A stretch of DNA of 48,343 nt from Caldilineaceae bacterium (lineage in GTDB: Bacteria; Chloroflexota; Anaerolineae; Caldilineales; Caldilineaceae). The translations under genes were made by a program, and so were the position numbers. Location of the stretch: assembly GCA_022842065.1 (NCBI GenBank), contig JALHQH010000071.1:1372-49714 (forward strand), given 5' to 3'. The number at the start of each line of letters is the position of its first letter. Position 1 is the stretch's first letter. Of this stretch, positions 32,367 to 40,152 are shown one piece after another. Below the pieces are notes generated by a model. It ran no database searches. It saw only the letters and a program-made list of their open reading frames with translations, and had not been told where the DNA came from.

Positions 32367-33521
32367 ATGCCCATGCGTGTACCTCAGTTTGACCACCAGC
32401 TTGAAACCGTGCTTTTATCTGCTGACGAACGCAACCGACTCGTGCGCCTCTGCAGCCAATTGACGGCAGATCGGATTGTGGCCGATGATCTAGTGCAGGA
32501 AACGCTGTTAACCGCGTGGCAGCGGCGCGACCAAGTGACCGATCTGGCTGGCCTTTCTGCCTGGCTGGCCACGATTGCGCGCAACCATTATCGCCATTGG
32601 GCGCGCAGCCAACGGCGGCGGCAACGATACGTTGTGTCTGCCAACGAAGATGCGCTTGCGCGCGTTGCCATCACTGACATTGACCTCATAGCAGAGCTGG
32701 ACCGTGAGCAGTTTGTTATGCTGCTGGACCGGGCCATGACACACCTGCCCGCCGAAACCCAAACCCTTCTCGTCCATCACTACCTTGACGAAATTCCCCA
32801 AGCCGAGCTAGCCGCGCAGATGGGGATCAACAGCGGCGCGGTTGCCGGCCGATTGCACCGCGGCAAGGAACGGTTACGTCGGCTTCTAGTCACCGAGTTT
32901 AGCGATGATGCGCTGGCCCTTGGTCTGCTGCCATCGGCAAGCATCGGTTGGCAAACCACCCGCATTTGGTGCAGTGCTTGCGGTCAACAAAAATTATGGG
33001 GCAAATTTATCGATGGCGGGAATGGGCAATTGTGGTTGCGCTGTGACTGTGGCGCGAACCACGGCATCAACGGTCCTACCGATCTGTTGGCCGGCGTGCA
33101 CGGCTATCGCCCGGCGTTGACCAGAGCCAAGCAGTGGCAACATACCTTTCTGCAGCGCGGTCTGTGCAATGAGACAGTGGAATGCCCCCATTGTAGCCAT
33201 ATGGCACAGCTACATCTACCCTCTACTACCTCACATTTTGCACCAAAGTCGCAACCTGAAACAGAACCGACGCTTTGGGTGTGCTGCACCGTCTGTGACT
33301 GGCAACTCCAGATGGATCTCGCCGCCTTCGCCGCCAGCTTCCCCGCCCACATCCACTTCGGACGCCAACATCCCCGCGTGAAAACCCTGTCCATCCACAA
33401 AATTGACTTTCACGGCGCACCAGCCTTGGTTGTCCCCACCCAATCCATCACTGCCCGCGCCCAACTCGACCTTATCTTCCATGCGCATACCTTCGCTCTG
33501 CTCGATACGGTAGAGCAGTAA
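32367..33521 (+). CDS. ECF-type sigma-70 factor with zinc-ribbon C-terminal extension
   Basis: A 384-residue protein. Region 2 spans about residues 20-85 (ADDLVQETLLTAWQRRDQV, AWLATIARNHYRHWARS) and region 4 about residues 110-170 (MTHLPAETQTLLVHHYLDEI, MGINSGAVAGRLHRGKERL). That is a complete ECF sigma. It is followed by about 210 residues with several Cys pairs: CSACGQ with LRCDCG, CPHCSH, and CCTVCDW, so two zinc ribbons are likely. The extension may hold the sensor or an anti-sigma-like part, as in ECF groups with C-terminal extensions. The MFS gene at 33621 is 99 bases downstream on the same strand and is the obvious target. Starts at 32367 (MPM) or 32373 are both possible. Confidence 0.87.
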   Translation: MPMRVPQFDHQLETVLLSADERNRLVRLCSQLTADRIVADDLVQETLLTAWQRRDQVTDLAGLSAWLATIARNHYRHWARSQRRRQRYVVSANEDALARVAITDIDLIAELDREQFVMLLDRAMTHLPAETQTLLVHHYLDEIPQAELAAQMGINSGAVAGRLHRGKERLRRLLVTEFSDDALALGLLPSASIGWQTTRIWCSACGQQKLWGKFIDGGNGQLWLRCDCGANHGINGPTDLLAGVHGYRPALTRAKQWQHTFLQRGLCNETVECPHCSHMAQLHLPSTTSHFAPKSQPETEPTLWVCCTVCDWQLQMDLAAFAASFPAHIHFGRQHPRVKTLSIHKIDFHGAPALVVPTQSITARAQLDLIFHAHTFALLDTVEQ

Positions 33522-33555
33522 ATCGGTAGATCGGTAAATCAGTAAATCGGTGAAA
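33517..33555. repeat. Short tandem repeats (GGTAAATCAGTAAATC type)
   Basis: Four to five degenerate copies of an 8-base unit (agTAAATCgg / taGATCgg) begin at the sigma-factor stop and run into the gap before the MFS gene. They probably arose by slippage. A regulatory role is not evident. Confidence 0.5.
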
Positions 33556-33620
33556 CGATAGGACACTGCGCCACTGTCTCACTGTTTATTGTCCTACTGC
33601 ACCCACGAAAGGTTCATTCT

Positions 33621-34946
33621 ATGCAAATCCGCAACCCCGCGCGCCCGCTGCGCGCCTTCTGGATACTCTGGGCTGCCATGTTTCTATCTGGTATTGGCTC
33701 CAGCCTCAGCGCCTTTGCCTTTGGCGTTTGGGTCTTCCAGAAAACTGGCTCGACGATGCAATTCGCAGTGACGACCTTTGCCTTTGTCTTGCCCTATGCG
33801 CTGTTGGCACCGGTTGCCGGCACTTTTGTCGACCGTTGGGATCGGCGGTGGACGATGATCGGGGCAGATAGCGCGCAGGCGTTGATCACGGCGCTGATTG
33901 GCTGGCTGTTATGGTCGGATCAGTTGATGGTGTGGCATCTCTATGGCGCGGCTGCGTTGAGTGCGGTCTTTGGTGCATTTCATGGCCCAGCCTATGGGGC
34001 GTCGATCCCACTATTAGTGTCAAAGGCGCAGTTGGTGCGGGTGGGTGGACTGGGACGCCTTAGTGGCGCGGGCAGCCGCTTGTTGGCACCACTCTTGGCC
34101 GGTTTTCTCGTTGTGCGGATTGGGTTGGCCGGCGTTGTCTTGATCGATCTGGCAACTTTCCTGATCGCATTGGTCGCCTACAGTTTAATTCAGCTCCCCC
34201 AACCGCCCCGTTCCCAGGCGACAGCAGTGACGCAGAGCTTCTGGCAGGATCTCAACTTTGGCTGGCGCTACTTAGGGGAACGGCCGGGCTTGTTGGGCCT
34301 TGTCTTGATCGGCGGCGTTTTGAATTTGTTCAACAACATCGCCAACACCGTACGGATTCCCATGCTGCTCACCTTTGCCGATGCCGACGCCGTGGGCTTT
34401 GTGCTGGCACTCAGTGCCGGCGGGAGTTTGGTCAGCGGGGCGCTGCTGGCAATCTGGGGCGGTCCCAAGCGCTTGCTGCTGGGGATCGTGGCATTGATTG
34501 CGCTGAGCGGGATCGGTTATGTAGTGGCTGGCCTCTTTCCCCTGATCTGGCTGATTGGCGTGGGCTCTTTCGTGGCCAGTCTGGCCGGTGCCGGTTGGGG
34601 CATGTTGATGACCGCGCTGGAACAGCGCAAAGTCGCGCTCGATGTACAAGGGCGCGTCTTTGGGACGGAAGGGATGATCGCCCTGCTCTTTGAAGCGGCT
34701 GCCTACCCGTTGGCCGGCCTGCTGGCTGATCGGGTTTTTGCGCCGGCCATGCAATCAGGCGCGTGGTTGGCGGCGATAGTTGGTCCACTCTTTGACATTG
34801 GCCCAGGTCGCGGGCTGGGTTTACTGATGATGGTCATGGGGAGCTGTGTGTTATTAACGGCCGCGTTTGCTTATCTCTATCCACCGCTGCGCCAAATCGA
34901 AGCAGCGTTACCGGATATTCAAAGTAGCACATGCACGCAAGACTAA
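33621..34946 (+). CDS. MFS transporter downstream of the sigma factor
   Basis: A 441-residue, 12-helix major facilitator of the macrolide-efflux-like branch. Marks are FWILWAAMFLSGIGSSLSAF, the AGTFVDRWDRRWTMIGADSA loop, NLFNNIANTVRIPMLLTF, then LAGAGWGMLMTALEQRKVAL. The length and the internal duplication are normal. It follows the ECF gene and may be exported under its control. The GAAAGG ribosome site is six to seven bases before ATG 33621. It is distantly related to the 29129 transporter, so two branches of the same family are present in 5 kb. The substrate is unknown. Confidence 0.9.
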   Translation: MQIRNPARPLRAFWILWAAMFLSGIGSSLSAFAFGVWVFQKTGSTMQFAVTTFAFVLPYALLAPVAGTFVDRWDRRWTMIGADSAQALITALIGWLLWSDQLMVWHLYGAAALSAVFGAFHGPAYGASIPLLVSKAQLVRVGGLGRLSGAGSRLLAPLLAGFLVVRIGLAGVVLIDLATFLIALVAYSLIQLPQPPRSQATAVTQSFWQDLNFGWRYLGERPGLLGLVLIGGVLNLFNNIANTVRIPMLLTFADADAVGFVLALSAGGSLVSGALLAIWGGPKRLLLGIVALIALSGIGYVVAGLFPLIWLIGVGSFVASLAGAGWGMLMTALEQRKVALDVQGRVFGTEGMIALLFEAAAYPLAGLLADRVFAPAMQSGAWLAAIVGPLFDIGPGRGLGLLMMVMGSCVLLTAAFAYLYPPLRQIEAALPDIQSSTCTQD

Positions 34947-35075
34947 CTTTGGTCATCTGCAATCAAATACTGGGGCTGTATTCTTCATGTAAGCGCATAA
35001 GCTTGTTTATGTATATTCAATGTGTTACAATTGTGATCACATAACGCGATATTGAATTGACTGCTGAGGGTAACA

Positions 35076-35249
35076 ATGCCAAAATCATCCGCTACGTCTG
35101 CTAGAATCGATTTGGCCAGATTAGTTCAGCAAAATCTGGGCGAGGAATGGCTGGAAGGTTATCTTGAAGCGGTCGTCGGCGGCTGGCAAGGAGAGCCATT
35201 AATGCGGCCCATCCAACCCAAGCTAGAAGAACGTGACCCAATTCGCTAA
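35076..35249 (+). CDS. Small antitoxin-like protein without a toxin partner
   Basis: A 57-residue frame (SARIDLARLVQQNLGEEWLE, then VVGGWQGEPLMRPIQP). The C-terminal 'GGWQGEPL.RP' type ending resembles that of VapB-like antitoxins of cyanobacteria and Chloroflexota as I recall. GAGGG precedes the ATG. No PIN or other toxin gene follows: 35250-35340 holds no frame of that kind. It is probably an orphan or leftover antitoxin. Confidence 0.5.
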   Translation: MPKSSATSARIDLARLVQQNLGEEWLEGYLEAVVGGWQGEPLMRPIQPKLEERDPIR

Positions 35250-35346
35250 ATCCTGCGCCACAAAAATTCCCGCTTGACAACGAAAAGATGCTTTGTTATG
35301 CTAATCCTTATAACGCATTGTGCGCGTTAGCGACCAACATTGACAT

Positions 35347-35490
35347 TCTATACCCAAATCAGAATGAAAAGCGGAGTTTCGGGTTAGCCATCTTCCTGGA
35401 AGGGGTCAGTCAATCTCGATATAACAGCAGGAGAAGTGACCCCTTCCAGGAAGATTAAAACTAGGGTGTTCAAGTTGATTTGGGTATAGA
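35347..35490. mobile_element. MITE-like 144-bp element with nested inverted repeats
   Basis: The terminal inverted repeats are TCTATACCCAAATCA (35347-35361) and the exact complement at 35476-35490. Inside are 19-bp perfect inverted repeats at 35390-35408 and 35437-35455. No coding frame is likely. The nested TIR and inner hairpin structure is typical of miniature non-autonomous elements. The flanks TGAC/TGAC lie near both ends but not directly adjacent, so a target duplication is not proven. Confidence 0.6.
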
Positions 35491-35611
35491 TGACTGACCA
35501 TGACTTTACTGACCTGGGTTTCACCACTTCACAAAAAAGGCGATCCTGGCACCAAGGGAGAAGTGTGTCTATCGGCCTAGAACGAATGTTCGCTGAGTAA
35601 ATCGTTTTAGG

Positions 35612-35649
35612 GGCCGTGGACGTATCTCTTTGCTGTCCACGGCCTTTTT
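35612..35649 (+). terminator. Rho-independent terminator or attenuator hairpin 1
   Basis: The 10-bp stem GGCCGTGGAC (35612-35621) pairs with GTCCACGGCC (35635-35644), followed by five T. It lies in the long leader region of the rRNA methyltransferase gene and is nearly the same as the hairpin at 35721. Confidence 0.75.
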
Positions 35650-35720
35650 GATCCCAGTTACTGATCCAAACTACTGATCCTGATTGGGATGCGTACTCCG
35701 TTGTGATGTGCGCATAAATG

Positions 35721-35755
35721 GCCGTGGACACTGATGATGTTCACGGCTTTTTTTA
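35721..35755 (+). terminator. Rho-independent terminator or attenuator hairpin 2
   Basis: GCCGTGGAC (35721-35729) pairs with GTTCACGGC (35739-35747, one G-U pair), followed by seven T. Between the two terminators lies a third small pairing (ATCCCA 35651-35656 with TGGGAT 35685-35690). It ends 28 bases before an open frame with a strong ribosome site. Confidence 0.72.
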
Positions 35756-35782
35756 TTTTCAACACCCATGAGGAGAACGCAC

Positions 35783-35944
35783 ATGTTGATGAATCTTTGG
35801 GGAAATTGTCGGCTCTGTTTTACACAAACACGCTATGCCCGCTTGGTTGACCAGCGCGTTAACCGCAGCGGGCTGCACCGGTTGAGGAGCTTCTCCAATG
35901 CGCATTACCAGTCTACAAAACCAACGGATCAAGGATGTCGTTAA
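35783..35944 (+). CDS. Possible leader ORF overlapping the methyltransferase start
   Basis: A 53-codon frame (MLMNLWGNCRLCFTQTRYAR) with a strong AGGAG ribosome site (35771-35775), ending 47 bases inside the next gene. Its codon composition gives no strong sign of selection. It could be a leader peptide that couples translation after the terminator-like hairpin. It may equally be chance. Confidence 0.25.
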   Translation: MLMNLWGNCRLCFTQTRYARLVDQRVNRSGLHRLRSFSNAHYQSTKPTDQGCR

Positions 35945-36695
35945 GTTACAGCATCATCGTCAGCGCACACGCCAAGGCAAATTCCTGATTGCCGGCTACC
36001 GGGCGCTATCTCATGCGCTGGAACAGGGCTTTGAACTACTCGAGCTTTACATCGCGCCGTCACTCTTTTTTGGAGCGAATGAACAAAAGTTAATTGCGCA
36101 GATCAGGGCAACTACCACGCCGGTCTTCGAGGTGACGGAGGCAATCTTTGGCAAACTGTTTGACAATGGCCGCCCTGATGGCCTGCTGGCGGTGGCGCAG
36201 CAACCGGTGCGGCCGCTAGGCGATCACCAGCCCCCCGCCACTGGCTTCTACCTGATTGCCGAAGGGGTGGAAAAACCAGGCAACCTGGGTACGATTCTAC
36301 GCTCGGCGGATGGTGCAGGGGCGAGCGGTGTCATCGTCTGCGACCCCTGCACCGATCTCTGGCATCCTGAAGTGGTGCGCGGCAGCGTGGGCGCGTGTTT
36401 TGTCGTGCCAAGCTTTGAAGTGGAAAGTGCCGCAGCGATGACGTGGTGTCGTCAACAGGGCATCGCGATCATGGCGGCGACACCCCAAGCGGAACAGCTT
36501 TATACCGAGGTTGACATGACCAGACCGGTCGCGCTGGCCGTGGGCACCGAACAACACGGTCTCAGCCCGCGCTGGTTGACGCAGGCCGATCACTGCATCA
36601 AATTACCGATGCTGGGTAAGGCCAATTCGCTCAACGTCGCTGTGGCCGCGACGCTCTTGCTCTATGAAGTTGTCCGTCAACGGGAGCAAAGCTAG
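35898..36695 (+). CDS. TrmH/SpoU-family RNA 2'-O-ribose methyltransferase
   Basis: A 265-residue SPOUT (trefoil-knot) methyltransferase. An N-terminal L30e-like substrate-binding domain (MRITSLQNQRIKDVVKLQHH, ALEQGFELLELYIAPSLFFG) precedes the three SPOUT motifs: GVEKPGNLGTILRSADGAG, then AVGTEQHGLSPRWL, then LPMLGKANSLNVAVAATLLL. The enzyme transfers methyl from S-adenosylmethionine to a ribose 2'-OH, usually in 23S rRNA, as a homodimer. ATG 35898 follows GAGGAG at 35884-35889. The gene has its own leader with two terminator-like hairpins, so attenuation is plausible. The target nucleotide is not determined. Confidence 0.92.
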   Translation: MRITSLQNQRIKDVVKLQHHRQRTRQGKFLIAGYRALSHALEQGFELLELYIAPSLFFGANEQKLIAQIRATTTPVFEVTEAIFGKLFDNGRPDGLLAVAQQPVRPLGDHQPPATGFYLIAEGVEKPGNLGTILRSADGAGASGVIVCDPCTDLWHPEVVRGSVGACFVVPSFEVESAAAMTWCRQQGIAIMAATPQAEQLYTEVDMTRPVALAVGTEQHGLSPRWLTQADHCIKLPMLGKANSLNVAVAATLLLYEVVRQREQS

Positions 36696-36773
36696 AACGC
36701 GGATTTTACGGATTAGGCAGATTTTCGCTGATTTTATCCGCGTTCATCCGCCAAATTCGTAAAATCCGCGTTC
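36695..36773. repeat. Hairpin repeat with 16-bp perfect arms (AACGCGGAT family)
   Basis: The arms at 36695-36710 and 36758-36773 are exact complements (GAACGCGGATTTTACG type), with more GGATT/ATCCG pairing inside. It sits between the stop codons of convergent genes. The sister copy at 38154-38225 lies at the other end of the CoA-transferase gene. Confidence 0.75.
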
Positions 36774-36775
36774 GA

Positions 36776-38119
36776 TTAGAGTCTCTCAACAAAGCCCGCC
36801 GCGGTCTTGGCCCGCACTTCCGCCAAGGTCGCGCCGGGCATCAATTCAACCAGGGTCAGTTGGCCCTCGATAAAACGGAAGACCGCTAAGTCGGTAATCA
36901 GCACATCGACGGCGGCGGTGGCAGTTAAGGGTAAGTTACAATTCGGGACGATCTTCGGTTCACCCTCGTGCGTGGTGTGTTCCATCATGATGATCAGCCG
37001 CTCGGCACCGGAGGCCAGATCCATCGCGCCGCCGACGCCCAGCAACGGTTTGCCCGGCACCGCCCAGTTGGCAAGATTCGCCCCAGCATCCACCTGCAAG
37101 CCACCCATCATCGCCACATTGACATGGCCGCCGCGAATCATCGCAAAGGAGGTGGCGCTGTCAAAATAACTGGCCCCCGGCAGCGCCGTCACCGGAATTT
37201 TGCTGGCGTTGATCGGGTAATCAAGCGCGCCACCGGTCGCCGGTTCCGGGCCAACGCCCAACATGCCATTTTCTGTGTGCAAAATAATCCCATGTTCGGG
37301 GGTAATCAAATCAGCGACCAGCGTGGGGATCCCTACCCCCAAGTTGACCACATCGCCGCGCCGCAACTCCGCCAAGGCCCGTTGCGCCATCACCATGCGC
37401 GCCGCGTCCACCTTTTTACTGCTGCCTGCGACCGACGCGGAGGAGCCCAGATCGGCCAGGGTGACCTGGGCCTGCACCAGATAGTCGACAAAGCAGCCCG
37501 GCGTATGAATCTGGTTAGGATCCAACACCCCCACTTCAACAATCTCTTCGACTTCGGCGATCACCAGGTCGGCGGCGGTGGCCATCGCCTGGTTAAAGTT
37601 GTTCTCGGTCATGCGATAGACGAGGTTACCGGCGGTATCGGCCTGCCAGGCGCGGATCAACGCAACATTGCCGCGCAGTGCCGGTTGAAAGACATAGGGT
37701 TTCCCGTTAATGATCTTCGTCTCTCGCCCCGCGGCCAGCACGGTGCCGGCCGCGGTTGGCGTATAAAAGCCGCCGAGCCCCGCGCCACCGGCGCGAATCG
37801 CCTCGGCCAGGGAGCCTTGGGGCAACAACTCAAATTCAATCCCCCCCGACTGCGCGGCGGCCACCGCCTCGCGGTTGCTGGTGAAAAAGGAGCCAATCGC
37901 CTTTTTGATCTGCCCATTGCGCAACAGGCGACCGCCCCCCAACCCCGCTTCGCCCACATTGTTGGCGACATAAGTCAACTCGTTGACCCCCAGGTCGGCA
38001 ATGGCATGAAGCAGATGCACGGGGTTACCGGTCATGCCAAAACCGCCGACGAGGATGGTATCGCCCTGCTTGACTAGTTGGGCCGCCGCGGCAACGGTGA
38101 TTTGCGAAACACGTTTCAT
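36776..38119 (-). CDS. Fused 3-oxoacid CoA-transferase (subunits A and B)
   Basis: A 447-residue single-chain class I CoA-transferase. The A half is residues 1-230 ([54 protein letters not shown]). The B half follows after a linker ([20 protein letters not shown], catalytic Glu in [11 protein letters not shown], then [20 protein letters not shown] and [16 protein letters not shown]). The enzyme moves CoA from succinyl-CoA to a 3-oxoacid such as 3-oxoadipate or acetoacetate. Most bacterial homologues are two genes. The thiolase gene lies directly upstream (107-base gap), so the two steps of beta-ketoadipate or acetoacetate use are probably one unit. The SCOT-like fusion and motif match are strong; the acid substrate is inferred. 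Confidence 0.9.
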   Translation of the reverse strand: MKRVSQITVAAAAQLVKQGDTILVGGFGMTGNPVHLLHAIADLGVNELTYVANNVGEAGLGGGRLLRNGQIKKAIGSFFTSNREAVAAAQSGGIEFELLPQGSLAEAIRAGGAGLGGFYTPTAAGTVLAAGRETKIINGKPYVFQPALRGNVALIRAWQADTAGNLVYRMTENNFNQAMATAADLVIAEVEEIVEVGVLDPNQIHTPGCFVDYLVQAQVTLADLGSSASVAGSSKKVDAARMVMAQRALAELRRGDVVNLGVGIPTLVADLITPEHGIILHTENGMLGVGPEPATGGALDYPINASKIPVTALPGASYFDSATSFAMIRGGHVNVAMMGGLQVDAGANLANWAVPGKPLLGVGGAMDLASGAERLIIMMEHTTHEGEPKIVPNCNLPLTATAAVDVLITDLAVFRFIEGQLTLVELMPGATLAEVRAKTAAGFVERL

Positions 38120-38153
38120 AGAGACACCAGTGAATTGCAGAGTGAGAAAAGCT

Positions 38154-38225
38154 AGAACGCGGATTTAGCGGATTAGGCGGATAAAAATCAGCGAAAATCC
38201 GCCTAATCCGCTAAATCAGCGTTCT
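38154..38225. repeat. Hairpin repeat with 29-bp near-perfect arms (AACGCGGAT family)
   Basis: The arms at 38154-38182 and 38197-38225 have one mismatch and a 14-base loop. The outer text (AGAACGCGGATTTAGCGGAT) is shared with 36695-36773. It lies between the thiolase and CoA-transferase genes and could stall or stabilise the mRNA between them. Confidence 0.78.
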
Positions 38226-38226
38226 A

Positions 38227-39495
38227 TTACACGAGTTCAATAATGGTTGCTTCGCCTTGGCCAACGCCGACACAGAGGGTGGCGAGGCCGTAACGCATGG
38301 CTTCACCCGCTGCCGCTCGCCGTTGCATTTCGTAGATCAACGTCGTCAAAATCCGCGCGCCAGAGCAACCCAACGGATGGCCCAGTGCAATCGCCCCGCC
38401 GTTGACATTGGTGATCGCTTCGCGCAGTTCGAGTTCACGCAACACGGCGAGGGCCTGGACCGCAAAGGCTTCGTTTATTTCGGCCAGATCGATATCGTCA
38501 AGCGGCAAGCCGGCACGCTGTAGTACTTTGCGTGTCGCCGCGACCGGGCCAAGCCCCATCACTTGTGGATCGACGCCCACCGCCGCCGAACCGACCCAGC
38601 GTGCCAGCGGCTGGATCCCCAGTTGCGCGGCCTTCGCTGCGGACATTAGCACCAACGCACACGCGCCGTCATTCAACCCACTGGCGTTGCCGGCGGTGAC
38701 GGTGCCCTCTTTACGGAAGGCGGGGCGTAATTTGCCCAGTTCATCCAGGCTGGTAGCCAGTTCGTAGCCGTTCGTGGTTTTGTGATAGCGCGGATACTCG
38801 TCGGTGTCAACAATGATCGGATCGCCGCGGCGTTGGGGAATGGCGACGGGCACGATCTCGTGCTGAAAATAGCCCAGGTTGATAGCGTTGACGGCGCGCG
38901 CCTGGCTTTGCAGGGCAAAACGATCCTGGTCGGCGCGGGTAATTTCACCACCGCGAATTGCGCCGCCGCAACTCATCGTATAAATATTCTCGGCCGTCTC
39001 GCCCATTGCTTCCAACGGAAAGAGCTTCTCCATGGCCGGGTTGGGGAAACGCCAGCCCAGAGTGGTGTCATAGGCGGTGATGTTGCCGGAGGGACCAAAG
39101 GCTTCGCTGTTTTTAGGCAGCGCGTAGGGCGCGCGGGTCATACTTTCGACACCGCCGGCCACATAAACTGCCCCTTCGCCACAGCGGATGGCGCGCGCCG
39201 CCTGGTTGACGGCATTGAGACCACTGGCGCAGAGGCGGTTCACTGTCACCCCGGCGACACTTTGCGGCAAGCCGGCCAGCAATAGCCCCATACGCGCCAC
39301 ATTGCGGTTATCTTCGCCGGCCTGGTTGGCACAGCCAAAGTAGACTTCTTCGATCAGCACCGGATCGACACCCGCCCGTTCCACCGCGGCTTTGATCACC
39401 AGCGCGGCCAGATCATCCGGGCGAACTGCGGCGATCGCGCCGCGAATCCGGCCAATTGGCGTGCGCACGGCGCTGACAATGACGACTTCGTTCAT
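38227..39495 (-). CDS. Acetyl-CoA acyltransferase (thiolase), 3-oxoadipyl-CoA type
   Basis: A 422-residue thiolase. Active-site residues are C89 in [18 protein letters not shown]373 in [10 protein letters not shown] and C408 in [10 protein letters not shown]. The stretch [20 protein letters not shown], with MGETAENIY after it, resembles 3-oxoadipyl-CoA thiolases (PcaF/PaaJ). Thiolytic cleavage gives acetyl-CoA and a shortened acyl-CoA (succinyl-CoA from 3-oxoadipyl-CoA). The CoA-transferase that would make its substrate is encoded next on the same strand, with a hairpin repeat between. A general beta-oxidation role cannot be excluded. ATG 39495 fits the family's start ([14 protein letters not shown]). 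Confidence 0.92.
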   Translation of the reverse strand: MNEVVIVSAVRTPIGRIRGAIAAVRPDDLAALVIKAAVERAGVDPVLIEEVYFGCANQAGEDNRNVARMGLLLAGLPQSVAGVTVNRLCASGLNAVNQAARAIRCGEGAVYVAGGVESMTRAPYALPKNSEAFGPSGNITAYDTTLGWRFPNPAMEKLFPLEAMGETAENIYTMSCGGAIRGGEITRADQDRFALQSQARAVNAINLGYFQHEIVPVAIPQRRGDPIIVDTDEYPRYHKTTNGYELATSLDELGKLRPAFRKEGTVTAGNASGLNDGACALVLMSAAKAAQLGIQPLARWVGSAAVGVDPQVMGLGPVAATRKVLQRAGLPLDDIDLAEINEAFAVQALAVLRELELREAITNVNGGAIALGHPLGCSGARILTTLIYEMQRRAAAGEAMRYGLATLCVGVGQGEATIIELV

Positions 39496-39510
39496 TCGGG
39501 TTTGCTCTCT

Positions 39511-39606
39511 CTAGGTCAGGTAAAGGCGGGTGATGCCAAGTTCAGCATAGATTGCCTCAACCTGCCCGATACAGTTCTCATCACTGAGAATGAGTTGCTT
39601 CGCCAT
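39511..39606 (-). pseudogene. Truncated toxin-like ORF coupled to the DUF433 gene
   Basis: A 31-residue frame (MAKQLILSDENCIGQVEAIY, AELGITRLYLT) whose ATG overlaps the DUF433 gene's end by 26 bases. The beginning looks like the start of a PIN/DUF5615-type or 'DENxxGQ' toxin, but a TAG cuts it off just upstream of the thiolase. The remainder of such a protein (usually about 100 residues) is absent. It is probably a decayed toxin gene. Confidence 0.5.
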
Positions 39607-39964
39607 TCTCACTCCATAACTTTCGAGCTTTATCGCGGAGGGCATAGAATGCGGCCCGTTGTGGTGTCATGGGTAGCTCGCTAATCAATTTTTCACGCTC
39701 TGCCGCAAGCGCGCGGTGATAGCGCTCGTGTTCCGCCTTTTTGGCGAGCAATTCAGGTAACTCGGCCTCCAACTGTGCGCGATGTTCCTCAATATATTCA
39801 AGCGCGACCATCACCTGTAATGGGCGCAGGTTGTGGATCACACAGAGCGCGTTAAAGTCTTCGCCTTCTTGCTGCGAGCTCAACACATCATAAACCGAAG
39901 TGCGACTTTGGCTGATCATCGGCCCGATCTCGGTTTCGAGGATGGTGTAGCCTGTGAAACTCAT
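39581..39964 (-). CDS. DUF433-family antitoxin-like protein
   Basis: A 127-residue protein with the DUF433 core (MISQSRTSVYDVLSSQQEGE, FNALCVIHNLRPLQVMVALE, YIEEHRAQLEAELPELLAKK), followed by a charged helical tail (AERAEKLISELPMTPQRAAF-like, ending KLWSENGEATHSQ). The start is ATG 39964, because AAGGAG lies seven bases upstream on the minus strand; an upstream extension runs through the 39995-40048 hairpin and is not credible. Its toxin partner at 39511-39606 is truncated, so this may now act alone. Confidence 0.75.
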   Translation of the reverse strand: MSFTGYTILETEIGPMISQSRTSVYDVLSSQQEGEDFNALCVIHNLRPLQVMVALEYIEEHRAQLEAELPELLAKKAEHERYHRALAAEREKLISELPMTPQRAAFYALRDKARKLWSENGEATHSQ

Positions 39965-39994
39965 CTTTATCTCCTTTCTGCTACCTGTGTAGAC

Positions 39995-40048
39995 GGGCAT
40001 GTGGTGCGGCGAAGCAAGCCCGAGTAACGCACGCCACACCACATGCCC
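39995..40048. repeat. Hairpin repeat (GGGCATGTGGTG family)
   Basis: The arms GGGCATGTGGTG (39995-40006) and the exact complement at 40037-40048 surround a 30-base loop, with GTAG/CTAC just outside. It is intergenic and follows the style of dispersed palindromes such as 42716-42763. Confidence 0.65.
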
Positions 40049-40111
40049 CTACCATTTCATCTACTCATTATAGCACAGATGGTTTCAGATTCTGCGCGGT
40101 GTTGCCACGTT

Positions 40112-40150
40112 GGGGACGTAGTGCGACGCCCCAAAATTGGGACGCACTCC
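40112..40150. repeat. Second copy of the 27425-type repeat, opposite strand
   Basis: GGGGACGTAGTGCGACGCCCC with GGGACGCACTCC after it is the reverse complement of the left arm of the 27425-27560 repeat, with a few changes. It lies directly after the stop of the sialidase-like gene. Confidence 0.6.
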
Positions 40151-40152
40151 TA

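Noticed and set aside
35500..35610. T-box or other known riboswitch before the terminator hairpins
   Set aside because: The T-box sequence (AGGGTGGNACCGCG) is absent, and the CACTTC...GAAGTG pairing matches no class I know.
36968..38077. 369-codon open frame on the plus strand
   Set aside because: Antisense shadow of the CoA-transferase gene, which has all family motifs.
39965..40042. N-terminal extension of the DUF433 protein to 40042
   Set aside because: It would run through the 39995-40048 hairpin, while ATG 39964 has an AAGGAG site at good distance.
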